DNA of 64,000 bases from Arsenophonus sp052171895 (GCA_052171895.1 JBQMRN010000001.1:1-64000); one strand, 5' to 3'; shown: positions 20,311 to 33,057, counted from the first letter of the stretch. Numbers and translations are program-made. Notes: generated from the letters alone by a model not told the origin.

Positions 20311-22599
20311 CTGAATATACTATTAGCAGATACTGGTCTTGCATTAAGATATCGGCAATCATTCGTCACTTCGGTAAAAGTTTTTTACCACTAACTCAAG
20401 CTGATATATCACCGCCTACAAGTTGGCGTGGGTCTTTTTTCAAATTATCCAGCAACATGCTAATTTCTACTTTTAGAGATGACCATATGCGCGGACAGCC
20501 TGTGGTCTCCAGGATGGGCTGGCTCTTTCCCCCATCAACAAAAATCTAGCGTTAAGATGTTCAACCTGCTCGGATTCAGCAAAGGAGCAGAACATCAGCC
20601 ACATAAAATAGCATACCGCTGGTGAGTGGCTTCGCAGCGGATATAGCGCCGGCGTAATATAGTCTTTTAGGACTTAACTCACATGGGAGCGAGAGAAGTT
20701 GGGCACGCGCGGATGTGCTTCTCCCACCTTAGCCTGTTAGGCCATACAGTAGCTCGCATGTAGGGTATCCTCATAGCCTTCCCTAACCCACAGGGTTCTA
20801 TCTAACCTAAGCGCCGACGCGTAATAACATACTGGCTGGATTTAGGTCTGTCCGTTGTTCACAAGGGGTTTATCATTTCCATCCTTTACTCATCATGCGA
20901 TTGCGTTTGTCGGTAATGCTCTGCCTGGTGCAACATGGTCTTGTCTGCATTACAGTGTTAATCACGGCTAACACTTGCAGCGAATAGTAGTTCTACGCTA
21001 GCCAAAAAGGTCAACGACTCTGGGAGGGCGCCGCGCGCGGTACTGGCGAAAGCTACGGAGAGGCTCAGCCAATAACCCCGTCATATACGTGATATTGGTG
21101 GTAATTATTACCACTTTCACGGGAGTTGCCAGGGGGAAGAAAGCGAGTCTCAGCTAGCTCCCGAGTCTAGGGGATGGATAGTAGCTAGTAATAACGCCAG
21201 CATGCACAGCGTTAGCGCTGTTTTTAGTAGCTTCTTCACTGCTTCGTATAAAGGGTTGAAACAGTCCACATTGCCGGCAAAGCCATTCGTCATCGCCACG
21301 GTGATTGACCAGATAGCTCAGCATGAGCTTATTCACCTTGACTAAACGACAAAGCTCATTACAGGTCGCTGGAATATCACAAACATTGGTAGTGCTTTAG
21401 CAGGATTAAATATCTAAAAGGTAGGGATAACCTAAAACTGGCACTGACATTGTAAATAAAGGCCTCGCTTCGCACTACACGGTGCCAAGTCTAATACCAA
21501 TATTAGGTAAAGGTGACCGCTCAATCATGGCGAAAACCTGGTGTATATTTGCCGCCAGCAGGAAGGAGCGCCACTTAGATTACGCCGGCGTTTTTAATGT
21601 ATAGGCGATGAAGTTGCCACAAGTATGGACGTAGTACACGATAAATACTCCCCTACTATCATAACAGCGTGGTTGAATCCGTTTCCTCCACCCCGTGACC
21701 CCTCTCTTCCAAGAAAGTGATATACAAGTCGACTAACATCATGTGGAGTGGGGAAGCCTGCCGACACCGCTGAAGACGGCGAAGAGTTTGTTACGTAACA
21801 AGTGTGGAAAATCTGGCATAGCAATACCTTAATGCAGAGATTCCTGGCAACAGGATAAGCATTGGATGAGAAGGGAGGGGATTACGCTCTATTAACAATC
21901 CAACCACATGTGGGGAATTCGATTGTTCGAATAAGTTCAGAGTAGATTAAGTTGGCAAACAGAGGAGTTGATAACTTTAAATAGAGAGAGCTGGCGTTAG
22001 GTCGCAATCAGTTTATAAATCTATATCTCTAGCTGAGCCAATATTCTTTACGTAGCGTCTTAATCGGCGTGATCTACCATACCAACACACACACCAAACG
22101 GTGGAATATTTCATCGTCGCGTAAGGCATTCAGAAGGCTCTATCGCCTTTAGGTAAACAATAATTGTGCCAGCGCCGGCTAAGCATACACCTGCTGACAG
22201 GGCAGGTGGCATTTTACTGGCTAAGCGACGTACCTCTGGTAATGTAAAAACCCTAGCGTTGTAACCACCACCTCATTATTCATGATATCTAGCAGTGCTG
22301 TGAGCAATTGTAGCCAGTGAGGCTACAAGGTTCTCCTCTAACCACGCTGTCAATTCAGTCAATTAATACATGCAGCTAGGTATCTATTTCAGGAGTAAAT
22401 CCAGTTAGTGTATCTTCATCATCTACCTCATAGGTAAGTTAAGCAATTGGAATATTCTGACCCTGCGAAAGAAAACGGCACAGTACCACTATTTAGTATA
22501 CCACGTAAGTTTCAATACTTTTTTAATATCTGTCTCTCATGACCCAAACGCACACACCAGTGCAGTGTTATAAATTAAATTTTTATTCATCAATATCAA
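20311..22599 (-). other. Decayed Mu-like middle region, genes not assigned
   Basis: Minus-strand fragments look protein-like but match no family I can name with confidence. Examples are VNHRGDDEWLCRQCGLFQPF (21230-21310, a possible Cys pair), RLPHSTMLVDLYITFLEERG-like (21700-21780) and YEVDDEDTLTGFTPEID (22370-22440). By Mu order these should be gam, gemA, mor and lysis-type genes. Stops are frequent, and GC-rich patches (20980-21070) contrast with the host. Confidence 0.45.
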
Positions 22600-23357
22600 T
22601 ATCTCTTTCAGTAGAATTCAGCGCACCAAGCCGTACCCCCCCTGAGGTACCATCTAGATTAAATTTAAAGAAATGGGTTAAAATACATTATAATTTATAG
22701 ATATCGAGCAATAGTTGTTTATAGGCTTTCTTCGGTTCTCGTTCATAAAAACGCAGATATAGCTACTACTGCCGCTGACCTTAATCAAATCACTGAGCGT
22801 GCGCATTGTCTATTGCCATTCTTCATCATCAATATCTAAATCCCTCATCGTCAATATTTCGTTAATATCAATCTGGCCTTATTTATTTATTTTAAAGGAA
22901 CGATTCACGATGGCGATTAATTTTGTATCCGAGACATCTGATCACTTGGTATAATACAGGCCTGTATTTTTTCTTTTACCACCTGAATGCGTTCATAAAA
23001 AATGCGGTGTTTGGCCACACCTTAAGGAGAAAACGATACTGCCAATCAAATCTGATCAGGGTAAAATTACCTTTGGTTGCCCCTGTAATTAATGCCATAT
23101 TCTACGGCTGATAAATCAACAAAAATTTCAAATACAGTGCAGGTGGAATAATTTAAATTCGACCAGTTGTCGCCGGGAGGAAGGGTGGGAAGAGCTGCTC
23201 TTCTATTTCTTTGGTAAACAGACTCTCAATCAATTCATCTCGTAGTAGATCAATAGGCTTAAACATACTCGACCTGGAATTATATAACCTCTAATGCATT
23301 AATACCATAGCCTTCAGGAGAAGTTAGGACAATTTTCTTGGTGATGATTTAGTTCAT
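22600..23357 (-). pseudogene. DUF3164 phage protein, broken
   Basis: Reads on the minus strand from MN at 23357: SPEGYGINAL, then KPIDLLRDELIESL (about 23220-23260), GKGNFTLIRFDWQYRFLL (about 23010-23070), INEILTMRDLDIDDEEWQ-like (22810-22870), and finally YLRFYEREPKKAYKQLLLDI (22690-22755). This order and the closing RFYER...LDI motif are those of DUF3164, an early-region protein of Mu-like phages. Several frameshifts and stops. Function of the family is unknown. Confidence 0.68.
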
Positions 23358-24529
23358 GCTTTCCTCATTAAAAAAGGGACAGTGATAGTGCGCATATAGC
23401 TCTAGGCATCCCAATAGAGCAGATAACTTAATAACGATTTAGCGTAGAACCTGTTGACGCTGGCTCCGATAATACAATTTAATAGTAGTAAAGGCATCGC
23501 AAACGCCGTTAGCTGAACTGCCGGGGAGCTAATTTTTATAAACTAGCACTACCGATAATAGCAGCCTGACAGGATCTCAATTTCGACAGCACATAACTGA
23601 TAACGTACGGTATTCATTGCCTTAAACATGTTCATCATGCCTTCCCATTTTTTATGTAGTAAGGAATTACCGTGCATTAGACAATAATGTAATTAATAAA
23701 ACCTAGCACCAGTTGGACAGCACTTGCCACCAAAACAGTAATACCCATAAGGCGTGCCAGGTGGCCTGGCATACCACACGCCTGGCGATAATTTTCGCCT
23801 GGATAACGTGCAGCCCAGGTTACGCTGCTTCCCATCTATCCACATCAAATCTCTGATACTAGTAATAATCCTTGCGGCGGCGTAGGGCAACATCATCGCA
23901 CACTCATCTTATACCGCTCTACTTCTAAATAGAAGTACGAAATTTCACCGCGTAAGAGGTAGACATCGTGCGAGATATCGTGTTATCAACGTGGTTATCT
24001 AGCGCATAGCGCGCCATACGCCGCAGGGCGCTGATTTTATAGCGTAAGGCTTATTTATCATTAGCTATCCTGATTAATTGATTCATCTCATGGCATAAAT
24101 ACATCATCACATATTGTACATCCAGGCAGCACATAGATAGCAGCTGGCGCGATTACAAAACAAAACTAGCAAGACAAGTTATATGCCTATTCCAATGAAA
24201 TGGATACCACAACCCCCCTCTAGTATTGAGTACAGGATCTTTGGATGTCCTGGACGCTGTCGATAAGGTAAAGAGTACTCCCCCATATTTATTTCCCTGC
24301 CAGCAAGAGGTTCATTTCGGTATACATTTTCATGAAAACCTCCTTGATGTATTGATGTATTTTCGGCAAATTTTGGTTGAGCATCGCCGTTTACCATTAG
24401 ACACGCGTGGCGCAAGGTTACGCGACAATACCTGCAAATGGGCCGGCATTATAGACAATAGCATGGTACAACCAGCGTCAGTTCACTCTCGTCGGTAATG
24501 CTTCAGGCTGCTATAATCATGTGTTATCA
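23358..24529 (-). other. Decayed Mu-like early genes, not assigned
   Basis: Lies between MuB and the DUF3164 gene, where Mu carries small early genes. Protein-like minus-strand fragments include KWEGMMNMFKAMNTVRYQLC (23590-23660) and the 78-codon frame 24179-24415. No family recognised; GC-rich and interrupted. Confidence 0.4.
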
Positions 24530-25200
24530 TCGGTTTTTTTGCTTTTAATAGTCTGTCAGAGCAGCGATACGACTATATAGAAATCTGACCAAGTCAATGC
24601 GCCACTTCCTTGGTTTAGCGAGCCGATTTTGATAATCCTCACGGGTTACCTATCAGCATTCCAATCCCAGTCGAATCCTCACATCGCCGAGAGCTTCTTC
24701 AAGCCCGCCAATGTCCAGATACTCAGCCTAATCGACAATCATTAGCCCGTGAGTGCCGGGGAGCATCATCAGCCATTCAGGTATTGGCATACTGGAAATA
24801 CTGGCGAGTAGAAAAGGTTTTGCTCACCATGAAGCCGACAATCACGTTCATACATTAGGCTAACCAGATAAACTATAAATATCGCTCATATTTCCTTGAT
24901 TCTGCCTGTTTCTACAAACTTCGACAACGCATGCAAGGTCTTTTCTGCTGATAATTGGTCATCAAGCGAGTTAAGAGTTCCCTAATCCAGTGATTGTTTC
25001 CATTATAGGTGCTATTGATAAAGCTGGATATCACTGTGCTCGATTGGCAGGTCTCACGGGTAATCTGCGCCTGATATCACCCACCCTGACTAGAGAGCCG
25101 TATCAATTAACGGTTACAGCTGTTTGATAAGCACCGTGTTTCAGTCATGACAGCTTTTCTCGCTCATTAAAGAGAAAAGCATTGTTTTTACTTGCCCATT
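24530..25200 (-). pseudogene. MuB-like DNA transposition ATPase, broken
   Basis: MuB binds target DNA and activates MuA. The minus-strand reading VISSFINSTYNGNNHWIREL (about 24985-25045) matches the MuB N-terminal DNA-binding segment SSFINDKYNGDN. GLMIVD-AEYLDIGGLEE (about 24690-24760) matches its Walker B region, and GMLIGNP-EDYQNRLAK follows. The Walker A loop is not readable and stops are many. Position directly after MuA supports it. Confidence 0.65.
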
Positions 25201-25439
25201 TGATTAGCCAAGAAAGTGTTTTTTTACAACAGCCTGTCAATCTGCTTGGCTTCCAGTAATGCCACGGCAGTGCTGTAACGCCGATTTCGTATCGATCTCA
25301 TTTTATTCTTCAATCTCAATATTCAATATGATATTTCATACTTACAGATAAATATTAGCCAGTAATCCGAAGTCATCCACTTTTCCCTGCAATGTTAGGC
25401 TATTTCTACCTCAGCGATCACCACTTTTCTTCACTCCCC

Positions 25440-26900
25440 TCTTTGCGCATCCTTTTATACGCTCTTGCCGGTTTTGATATTCCAATGTTTTATCAGGAAG
25501 AGGGAGGTATTTATTGGTATCCAAGAGCCCCTCACACAGATAAGTAGCGTCCATCCGGCGCACAATAATCTTGCTGGCATCATGAATATCGTAATTCAGT
25601 AGTACCTTACAGCCATGTTCAGCTATCAGTTTCTACCTATAGTAAATATTGTTAAGGAAATAGATTTCACAACAGGTGACGATACGTTGAGTCTACGGCA
25701 TAAACAAGTCGTGCAGTTCAAACTACCTCAGCAATTCCAGCTCGGTACGGATACATTCGTTTCCCAGCTTCGAGGGGTAAAATTCAGCTGTATTCTAATG
25801 CTGAGGTGAGCATCGGGTCTTTTAGGAAGTTTACTGTGCATAGGAGCGTTGTACCCCACTCCACCTAGAGCTTAATTTTATCAATCAATCTGTATACAAC
25901 AGGAGGGCAAGCTTGCTCTTTGTGTAGTAGTCTTCTGAAAGGTTAGGTTAAAAGTTCATGGCTATTTCCCCTCCTTTTACCATTGGTGTTCTCAATGCTG
26001 ATTTAAGCGGTGCCTTGATAACTCTTTCGCACGGGTTTCCCGGTTAACGCCAGTACCAAATAGCAAATCAGCGGGCAATGTACATCGGAAAGGTATGATT
26101 TAGGCTTTTGATAATGCTGTTTCGCCCCCTTGCTGATTCTCTGGAATGCCGCTCGGATGTTCAATACCCAGGCGGGTTAAAATATTGCTAATATTGATAT
26201 CGAGCGTGTTATTGCTTTTGTCGCTACCGTTATCCGAATAGTAGAAAGAACGGATTTCCTTAGCGTGAGTGACTATACCATAGTACAGCATATCAATAAC
26301 GATAATCATGTTCTTAGAAAGCAATAAGCTCCAGCCGGTGATATAGCGGCATCTGCCATCAATAATCAAGATTAGTTCCAGCAAAAACGGTTGATCGTGC
26401 TCAGTATGGGCGACTTTCATCTTCATGCCCTGACCGTCTCTCCCCCAATCCAGACGTAGTTAACCGGTAGACTGCTCCAAGAGTCGCGACGGATAATAAA
26501 CTCTTATAGCTAGCGATATTCGCGCTGCCGGTTTTGCCTCCCTTACTGTTTGACTGGTTTAGGGAGTTTCTCCATCACATACAGTATGGCATCATAAGAA
26601 GGCAAAGCGGCTTACCATCAGAGGCTCATCTGCATACTGCGTCCTTGCCAGTCAGCGCAAAATCTGCATATACCTCTTTCATACTGCACCAGTAATATGC
26701 ATGTATCAGCAATCTCTAACGCTGCTTATCGATCAGATCAGTAAACTTATTGCTAAAACACAGGGCAATCGAAGGTAAATATCTAACTTGTTTTCCAAGC
26801 TTCTTAGAATCTCTGTTGGTTTTTAATACAGTGCCTTGTTTGAGGACATCACCTAAAAGTGTAGTAATTATCACTTCTTTAAGATAAGGCTAATAGATAG
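25440..26900 (-). pseudogene. MuA-like transposase, broken
   Basis: DDE recombinase of a Mu-type phage. The open piece 26100-26426 reads MKMKVAHTEHDQPFLLELIL, then IDGRCRYITGWSLLLS, FYYSDNGSDKSNNT and RLGIEHPSGIPENQQG, the catalytic core with the second Asp in YYSDNG. Farther on (about 25500-25600) NYDIHDASKIIVRRMDATYL marks the C-terminal beta-barrel region. The N-terminal part (26560-26900) is readable only in pieces such as LGKQVRYLPSIALCFSNKFT. The frame is lost after ENQQG and at several other places. Confidence 0.8.
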
Positions 26901-28281
26901 ATATGGCGCTGGGATTCAGGTGCAAACAATCAATGTGCTATACTTATAAGCTTTGATACTTTGATGCTTTCGTTTCATTGATTTAGAGCTACTTACCTAC
27001 TTATTCAATGCAGCCATAGGCCCATTATCTATACTGTCAGAGATAACTCTAAGACTCCAATTAGTCCAGTTACTGATATAAACATGATCAGGGTCCTTCA
27101 CGAGAATGAAGAATACTAATTTGGCCAGCTTTCTTCAGGAGCAACACCGATCACTTTAGTAATAATGGGTTCATATTTTTATAAGGGCTATCAAGCATAT
27201 TTTCAGTGAATTAGGTTTCAATGGCTGGGCTTGGATCGATAATTAACGAAGATGTAAATCCTTTCACATGTATTAAAGAAATAATATATTGTTATAATGT
27301 GATAATCAAAGTTTAAAACTTCATTTTAATCATAATTAAAATATTCTAAATATATTATCTATCAAAATAAGTCGAACAAGTTATCTATACAGGTAAATAT
27401 AGATTAAAAAAGAAACATTTATTTTATTTAAATATTAAAAATGATAGCTTATCAACATAAAAACAAAAAAATACATGAACTATTGTGTTTCTTTTTTTAG
27501 TGCTGCAGAAGAAAGCTTTTTGCATAGATTAAAGTTTCCCTGGACGGGAAGAGGAGCTTTATAACAGGCAACAGAAGATTGGTAACTAAGACGATCCATA
27601 CTTAATAAGTATTTTTCATAGAACGTCAATCTCGTGTTTAAACATACTAAAAATAGCTAAAAAAGAATTAGTATCTATTGAGTTGGTTATTAATTGAATT
27701 GCCAAAAACCATACCTAACTAATAACTCTTATCTATTGCTTAATAAGCAATTAGAATATCTTAATGTCATTTAAAATGCACTATAGGGATTAGAACAACA
27801 AAAGCAACTAAATTGCTTAGAGGGGAAAAGTAGTGGGAGGGGGGTCATATACCTTCTTATAGGGTTTTACTTAAGCCTAACAACCAAGGTTTACTTAAAC
27901 TAAGAGAAAACAAAAAACAAGGCGCATTCTTTGTGAATGGAGTCGATATCAAAGGAAGAATTTAATTCAATTTTATCTAAAATTGAAAATTAGTACAGGA
28001 AAAAGCATTTCAGAAATAGAGCACTCTGCTGCTAACGTCCTGCCAAGAACCTGAACTAGGCCTTGGTTTGGTTAAAATTTTTAAAATGCAATCTTAAAAA
28101 GATTAAAGCCTATTTGTACTGGTATCAAATATTTTTCTAGATGAACAATTAGTTATTTTTTAATGATTTCTATCAAATCAAAAAAATTGCTTCTACCTCA
28201 ATATATCCCATGAATTCCTGGATATATTCCCACAACTATCAAATAAATTATTTCTTTATAGTTATTAACGTATACTGATAT
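26901..28281. other. Intergenic debris between prophage and nuoN
   Basis: No gene can be named. A minus-strand stretch at 27010-27110 reads DPDHVYISNWTNWSLRVISD followed by NGPMAALNK without a stop, preceded by further protein-like sequence to 27260, so a real gene probably decayed here; I do not recognise it. On the plus strand 27780-28060 also has protein-like fragments (LEQQKQLNCLEGKS). The rest (27280-27480 and 28060-28280) is AT-rich with nothing visible. Confidence 0.4.
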
Positions 28282-29738
28282 TTATGCTATCAAGGCAGCA
28301 ACCGCAATCTCAAATAAAGGTTGTGCCCATATTTCGAATAAAATTCGAATAACGGGATACAATATCGCAAATAAAGATGCCTAAATTAGCATCTAACTGT
28401 TTTTAGATTGATCATTTACTAACGGCTTATTGGACTATAGACTAGTCATAAAACGTAAATAATACTATAAACTCATCGCACTAACAATAATAACAATAGC
28501 CGTTAACTACCATAATTTTTTATTGATAGCGGTAATGATGAGATAAAATTTACCAATAAAACCTAAGGTAATCGGTATGCCTGCTAACGACAGCATCATG
28601 ATAGTCAAAATAATCGCTAAAACTAGTTGGCACAAATATTATCCCTGACAAGCATTAATATCGGTTTTATTATCAGTATAATAAGGACTAGTTAGAATAC
28701 TAACAAAGGTAAAGCCCATAAACTAGCAAATAAATATCTGATAAAATAAATTGACACTATAATTTCGTTATAGACTATCAGTCTGTAAAGCAATTAATGG
28801 CAGTAACAAATATGCCATATAGGCAATAAATGAGTAGCCTAACAGGCGTTAATACTCTATTATGAAATAGCCATTAAATTACTTAACAATATAGAAGCAA
28901 TGGCGATAACTCTAAGTACTATCATTAATGCCTCACTTTCTGTTAGAGGTGATGTCATAAGTAAACGCATTAAAACAGCAGAAATAGCAATTTTGCCAGC
29001 AGTCTCCAAAAATATTGCTACGGGTGGGTGCAGGCGCATCTTAATAAAGATCTGACTTCCACAATTGGAATGGAAGAAAAGAAAGTTTGAAATCAATCAC
29101 AACCAACATCATCCATAAACCAAGCATAAGGACTGGATAGTGAATAATATGCTAATTTAGGCTTAAACCTAATTTGGCAAAGTCTAAGCTTCCTAATTCA
29201 GCATAAACTAATAATATACCAAACAATAAAAATAAAAAGGCAACCGCAGATAGGAAACATATATTTTAATGGTAGCTTCTAAGGAGTGCTTCTGAATAAA
29301 AGCATAACCAATTAAGCCAAATAATGGCAATGAAATTAATTCAATACCAATGAATAAGCTTGTCAAATAATTGCCCATTAATAACAGGATCTCACCTACT
29401 ACCGCGATACTTAATAATAAATAAAACTCTTCTTTATTATATGGGTATCCTGCTAGGTATTCATAGGCATAAATTGATGTGCTAATACCAGCAATCAAAA
29501 TCATTGCGCTATAAAAAAGTGAATATTTATCGATATAGATTAATAGTGTCACTTCAATCGGTAATCTATCTCCAATTAAAAAAACAAGACAACAAGGCAA
29601 TAATAAAACTAGCTATTATTAATGTGCATTGATTAAACGATGACGTCACCAGGCAATGGATAACATCTCAATCACCATTAACACCTCAATGATAAAAAGT
29701 AGTGATATTGCGATCAATTGTTTAAAAGTTATAGCCAT
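28282..29738 (-). pseudogene. nuoN: NADH dehydrogenase subunit N, broken
   Basis: Membrane antiporter-like subunit of complex I. Starts MAITFKQLIAISLLF at 29738. The piece 29208-29600 carries YNKEEFYLLLSIAVVGEILL, GIELISLPLFGLIGYAFIQK and SLEATIK. The piece 28860-29096 carries AVLMRLLMTSPLTESEA and NLMAIS. The end reads AVAALIA then stop at 28282. Frameshifts near 29210 and 29100 and several stops divide it, and the segment between the pieces is short. Confidence 0.9.
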
Positions 29739-29777
29739 GACGAATTATGGCCTTAATATAAAAAATAAGATAAAATA

Positions 29778-30444
29778 TCAACTATGAAGCAATTTCATCA
29801 TATTTTTTGAAGTATATAACACCGGTTGCGGATAAAAATCTAACACCATTAATAACAATGCTAATATCAATAAAACTAACATCTATCTAGCATTTAATAA
29901 AGCAGGCAGTACTTTTTTGAATTTTGCAGTACCATAATTGACCTGTTGCATCATCCAAAGTGCATAAATAGCGACGGTAACAAATTCCATATGTGACAAA
30001 CTGCTATAAGCCAGCAGGGAGGTCAGGTGTTTGGTATCTGTCTGTTTGAATGCTAATCATTCATCATAAAATATACTGATTATACCTAGCGGCATCACAA
30101 TAGGGGTAAATTGAATTGATGCTGCAGGAAATAATTGTAATGTAAAACGCAATAAATCATAACCAGCCGCTTTCAGCATAATATCTAAAATATCAACAGA
30201 ATCATCTGTGGCTGATTGTTCTTGTATGTCTGCCATCCATCCATAAAACGGTACTAAAGGCCCTTTCACCACAAAGGGAATAAAAATCTAAGCATTAATA
30301 AATACTGTGCTGTGTCAACGATGATATTTTAGTATTTAACAGATCATGATAGCCGTTAGCAGTATCATTAGTAATGATAAACCATCAATGGCTAAGGCAA
30401 TATTAATACCTAATAGCGTGATCCATGGCTCGAATGTCCATTAA
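29778..30444 (-). pseudogene. nuoM: NADH dehydrogenase subunit M, broken and internally deleted
   Basis: Only three parts of this about 500-residue antiporter-like subunit remain. PWITLLGINIALAIDGLSLL and MILLTAIM at 30350-30430 lie right after the nuoL stop, so about the first 70-80 codons are gone. KGPLVPFYGWMADIQEQSAT through LRFTLQLFPAASIQFTPIVM and IISIFYDE lie at 30060-30270. The short tail MVLDFYPQPVLYTSKN lies near 29800. Two large internal deletions, so not functional. Confidence 0.88.
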
Positions 30445-32286
30445 TTAAATCAAAAGTAACAATACTACTATCAATACTGCCATCAACCCCATAGAAGCCA
30501 AATACCAACGGATCTGCCCATTCTGGCTTAACGTTAAGACTTTATTGCCCAAATGTGACATCAAAATGGGAATATTCATTAATGAATAAACAGGATTATT
30601 TGGCAATAATTGAGCAATTGCTTTAAAAGGTTTTACAAAAATAAGGTTAGAAAGTTGCTCAAATCTCAAACTCTGATATCACCAAACCATAAAGAAACTC
30701 CCCACTGCACTTTTAGCAATTGATTTAACAAGCTTAAGTTTTTAAAGATAGAGAAATATCGCTAGTGGGAGTCCGAGTAATGCTACAATCGCTGAAACTA
30801 TTTCTAGCCTAACTTTACCAAACTGATTGATTATATCACTGACAGCAAATATTCCCGCCGCTAACGATTAAACAATCTGAGCATCAACAACTGTAGATAA
30901 TAGTGCTAATATCTCTAACGGCAGGCTATGAGTAATACCGCAGACAGTTTGAGCTAAGGTCTATTTTTGTCATGAAAGACAATAAAAATCATACGGAAGA
31001 TATACAGTCAGTAATAAATGCACCAATTATGCTACCCAAGAATAAAACTTTTTCTCCTTGAAGGGCTGCTTCCCATAAATATCTTATTTAACTATAAAAT
31101 GCGGCACTGACTAGTGGTATTGCCTCTAGCGCGCCACCCTACCACCGATTAAAAAATTATAAACAAAAAAATTATAAACAAAAGGTAGCGTTTTACGTAA
31201 ATCAGCCATCTTAAATATATTTTGTTCATCCTGACAGGCGACAATGACTGAAGTAACGGATGAAAAGTAAAGATTTAAAGAAAGCATGACCATTAAATGG
31301 AAAATAACTGCATCCCAAGCCTGAACAACTAAAGGTAAAAACATATAACCTATTTGACTCATTATCGAATAAGCCAATACGCGTTTGATATTTGTTTGGA
31401 CTAATGGTGGCTAATCCAGCCAATATTAGGGTGACCATAGCTATAATGACAAGTAAATGCAATATTTCCGATGTCATAAAAAATATGATGATGGATATAA
31501 GCAATTAAATAAACTCAAGCAGGGAGAATACTTGCTGTATGAATAACTGCAGATACTGGAATTGCACCCGCCATTGCATTAGCTAACCAAGTCTGAAAGG
31601 TAACTAAGCAGATTTACTGATCGCTCCAACAAGGATCATTAACGTAGCCCAATTAATCAGCGAAAAACCAGCGATAATTTACTGTACTACCAGTCAGTAT
31701 GCTCAATTGATGAAAATTCAATGTGCTAAATTAGTTATAGAGAATCAAGATACCAATCGCTCAAAATACATCAGCAATCCATGTAGTAATAAAAAAAGCC
31801 TTCATGGCTGCTTTTCCATTTTTAGGATTGGTATAATAAAAACCGATTAGCAAGTAACTAGATAAAGCAACGCCTTCAAAACTCAAGTATCTTAGCATCA
31901 TGTTATCAGCTAAAACTAAAACAAGGATACTTGCATAAACAAATTAGTAGTAAGAAAAAAACGAGAATAACCTTCTTCACCAGGCATGTATCAAGAAGCG
32001 TATATATAAATTAAAAAACCGACGCCTATCACAACCGGTAACATAGTTAATTATAAAGCATTAACCAGTAGTGTAATAGGAATGTTAAAATTTTCTACCA
32101 CTATCCAATCTCACAATATTTGATGATATAGATAACCATCGTCAGGATTATTAATACCAAAATCAATTTCTACCCAAAACGTTACCAGTGCGGCTAAACC
32201 TACCGAATCAACCCTGATGATAGCAGACAGATTTTCCAATCAACGCCAGCAAGAGAATGTAAACAGTAGAAATCCCAATACTGCCA
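30445..32286 (-). pseudogene. nuoL: NADH dehydrogenase subunit L, broken
   Basis: Proton-pumping subunit, here nearly full length but full of lesions. Visible: DSVGLAALVTFWVEIDF (about 32160-32210), YASWYMPGEEGYSRFF (31950-32000), GVALSSYLLIGFYYTNPKNG KAAMKAF (31800-31880), VSAVIHTASILPA (31520-31560), AYSIMSQIGYMFLPLVVQAW (31310-31377) and the C-terminal EQLSNLIFVKPFKAIAQLL ending IRWYLASMGLMAVLI and stop at 30445. Frame changes occur at least near 31480, 31230 and 31130. Confidence 0.9.
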
Positions 32287-32587
32287 TTCGCGCATCTCAC
32301 TGACTTCATCAATATTAAGGTTCCGGTGATGACGATGAAGTTGCAATAACAAGGCCAATCCTATACTTGCTTCCGAGGCACCCAAGCTAATTATTAGGAT
32401 ATAACATTACTTGATCATCAGATTCTCCCAAATAGCTACCAGCCACCTCAAAGGCCAATGCAGCTGAGTTAATCATTATTTCTAATCCTATTAATATAAA
32501 AAAGCTTTGCCCTGGATCAGGCAGATAGCTTAAGGCTAAAATGAATAAAATTGCCTATAAAATTAAAACATGTTACAGAAGGATCCT
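32287..32587 (-). pseudogene. nuoK: NADH dehydrogenase subunit K, broken
   Basis: Small membrane subunit of complex I. The expected start reads AGG-ATC-CTT-CTG-TAA-CAT where the family has Met-Ile-Pro-Leu-Gln-His, so both the start codon and the Gln codon (CAA to TAA) are lost. It then runs ILFILALSYLPDPGQSFF, LIGLEIMINSAALAFEVAGS and GASEASIGLALLLQLHRHH, ending NLNIDEVSEMRE. One frameshift lies near 32390. nuoL sequence follows almost at once. Confidence 0.88.
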
Positions 32588-33057
32588 ATTTTGATCCTCC
32601 AAATCAGAATGACTATCAAGAGAGTTAAAGCCGCTTTTCACTCCCGATATGAAATATTACGACAAGACCGGCCAATAACAATTAAAGAAAGGAGTTCAAC
32701 GGATAACACGTAAGGATCAAATAAACTCATGCCAATCTTCTTAGCAGTAATCACCTCACTTTTGATCTCCCTATGTTGTATTGAAAAATAGCATAGATAA
32801 TTACGCTAAGTAAAACAACTGAAAGGATATAGCTTTGCCAATCCATGCTTTTGGTTGTAGCTAGGCACGCTACTGATCAACGATTGATTTACCTAAATTA
32901 AATATCATGAGAACAAAAACAAACAGCACCATCATAATAACCCCGGCATAGATAATAATTTTTAAGGCACCACCAAAATAAAAACCAACTATGTGTTATT
33001 ACACTAAAGGGTCGCAAAAATAGCAATCAATGCGGCGACATAAAATGTAAATTCCAT
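32588..33057 (-). pseudogene. nuoJ: NADH dehydrogenase subunit J, broken
   Basis: Starts MEFTFYVAALIAIFATL at 33057 with a clear GGAG before it, matching NuoJ. The following membrane segments drift through frames (GALKIIIYAGVIMMVLFVFV-like at 32900-32960, LLLAGLVVIFHIGSEKR at 32640-32690). Multiple stops. Confidence 0.85.

Larger units (their letters stand above)
19651..26900 (-). mobile_element. Mu-like prophage remnant
   Basis: About 7 kb on the minus strand reads, from right to left, as the left part of a transposable Mu-type phage: MuA transposase, MuB, unassigned early genes, a DUF3164 protein, unassigned middle genes, and a DUF3486 (Mu gp27-like) protein. That is the Mu gene order. Every gene is full of stops and frameshifts. 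No terminase, capsid or tail module is visible to the left, so most of the late region is gone. The base composition is clearly richer in GC than the AT-rich host genes, which fits imported DNA that has not yet drifted to host composition. Confidence 0.82.

Noticed and set aside
24226..24498. 90-codon plus-strand frame in the prophage region
   Set aside because: Antisense to the direction of every recognisable phage gene there, and without a family match; GC-rich DNA gives long chance frames.
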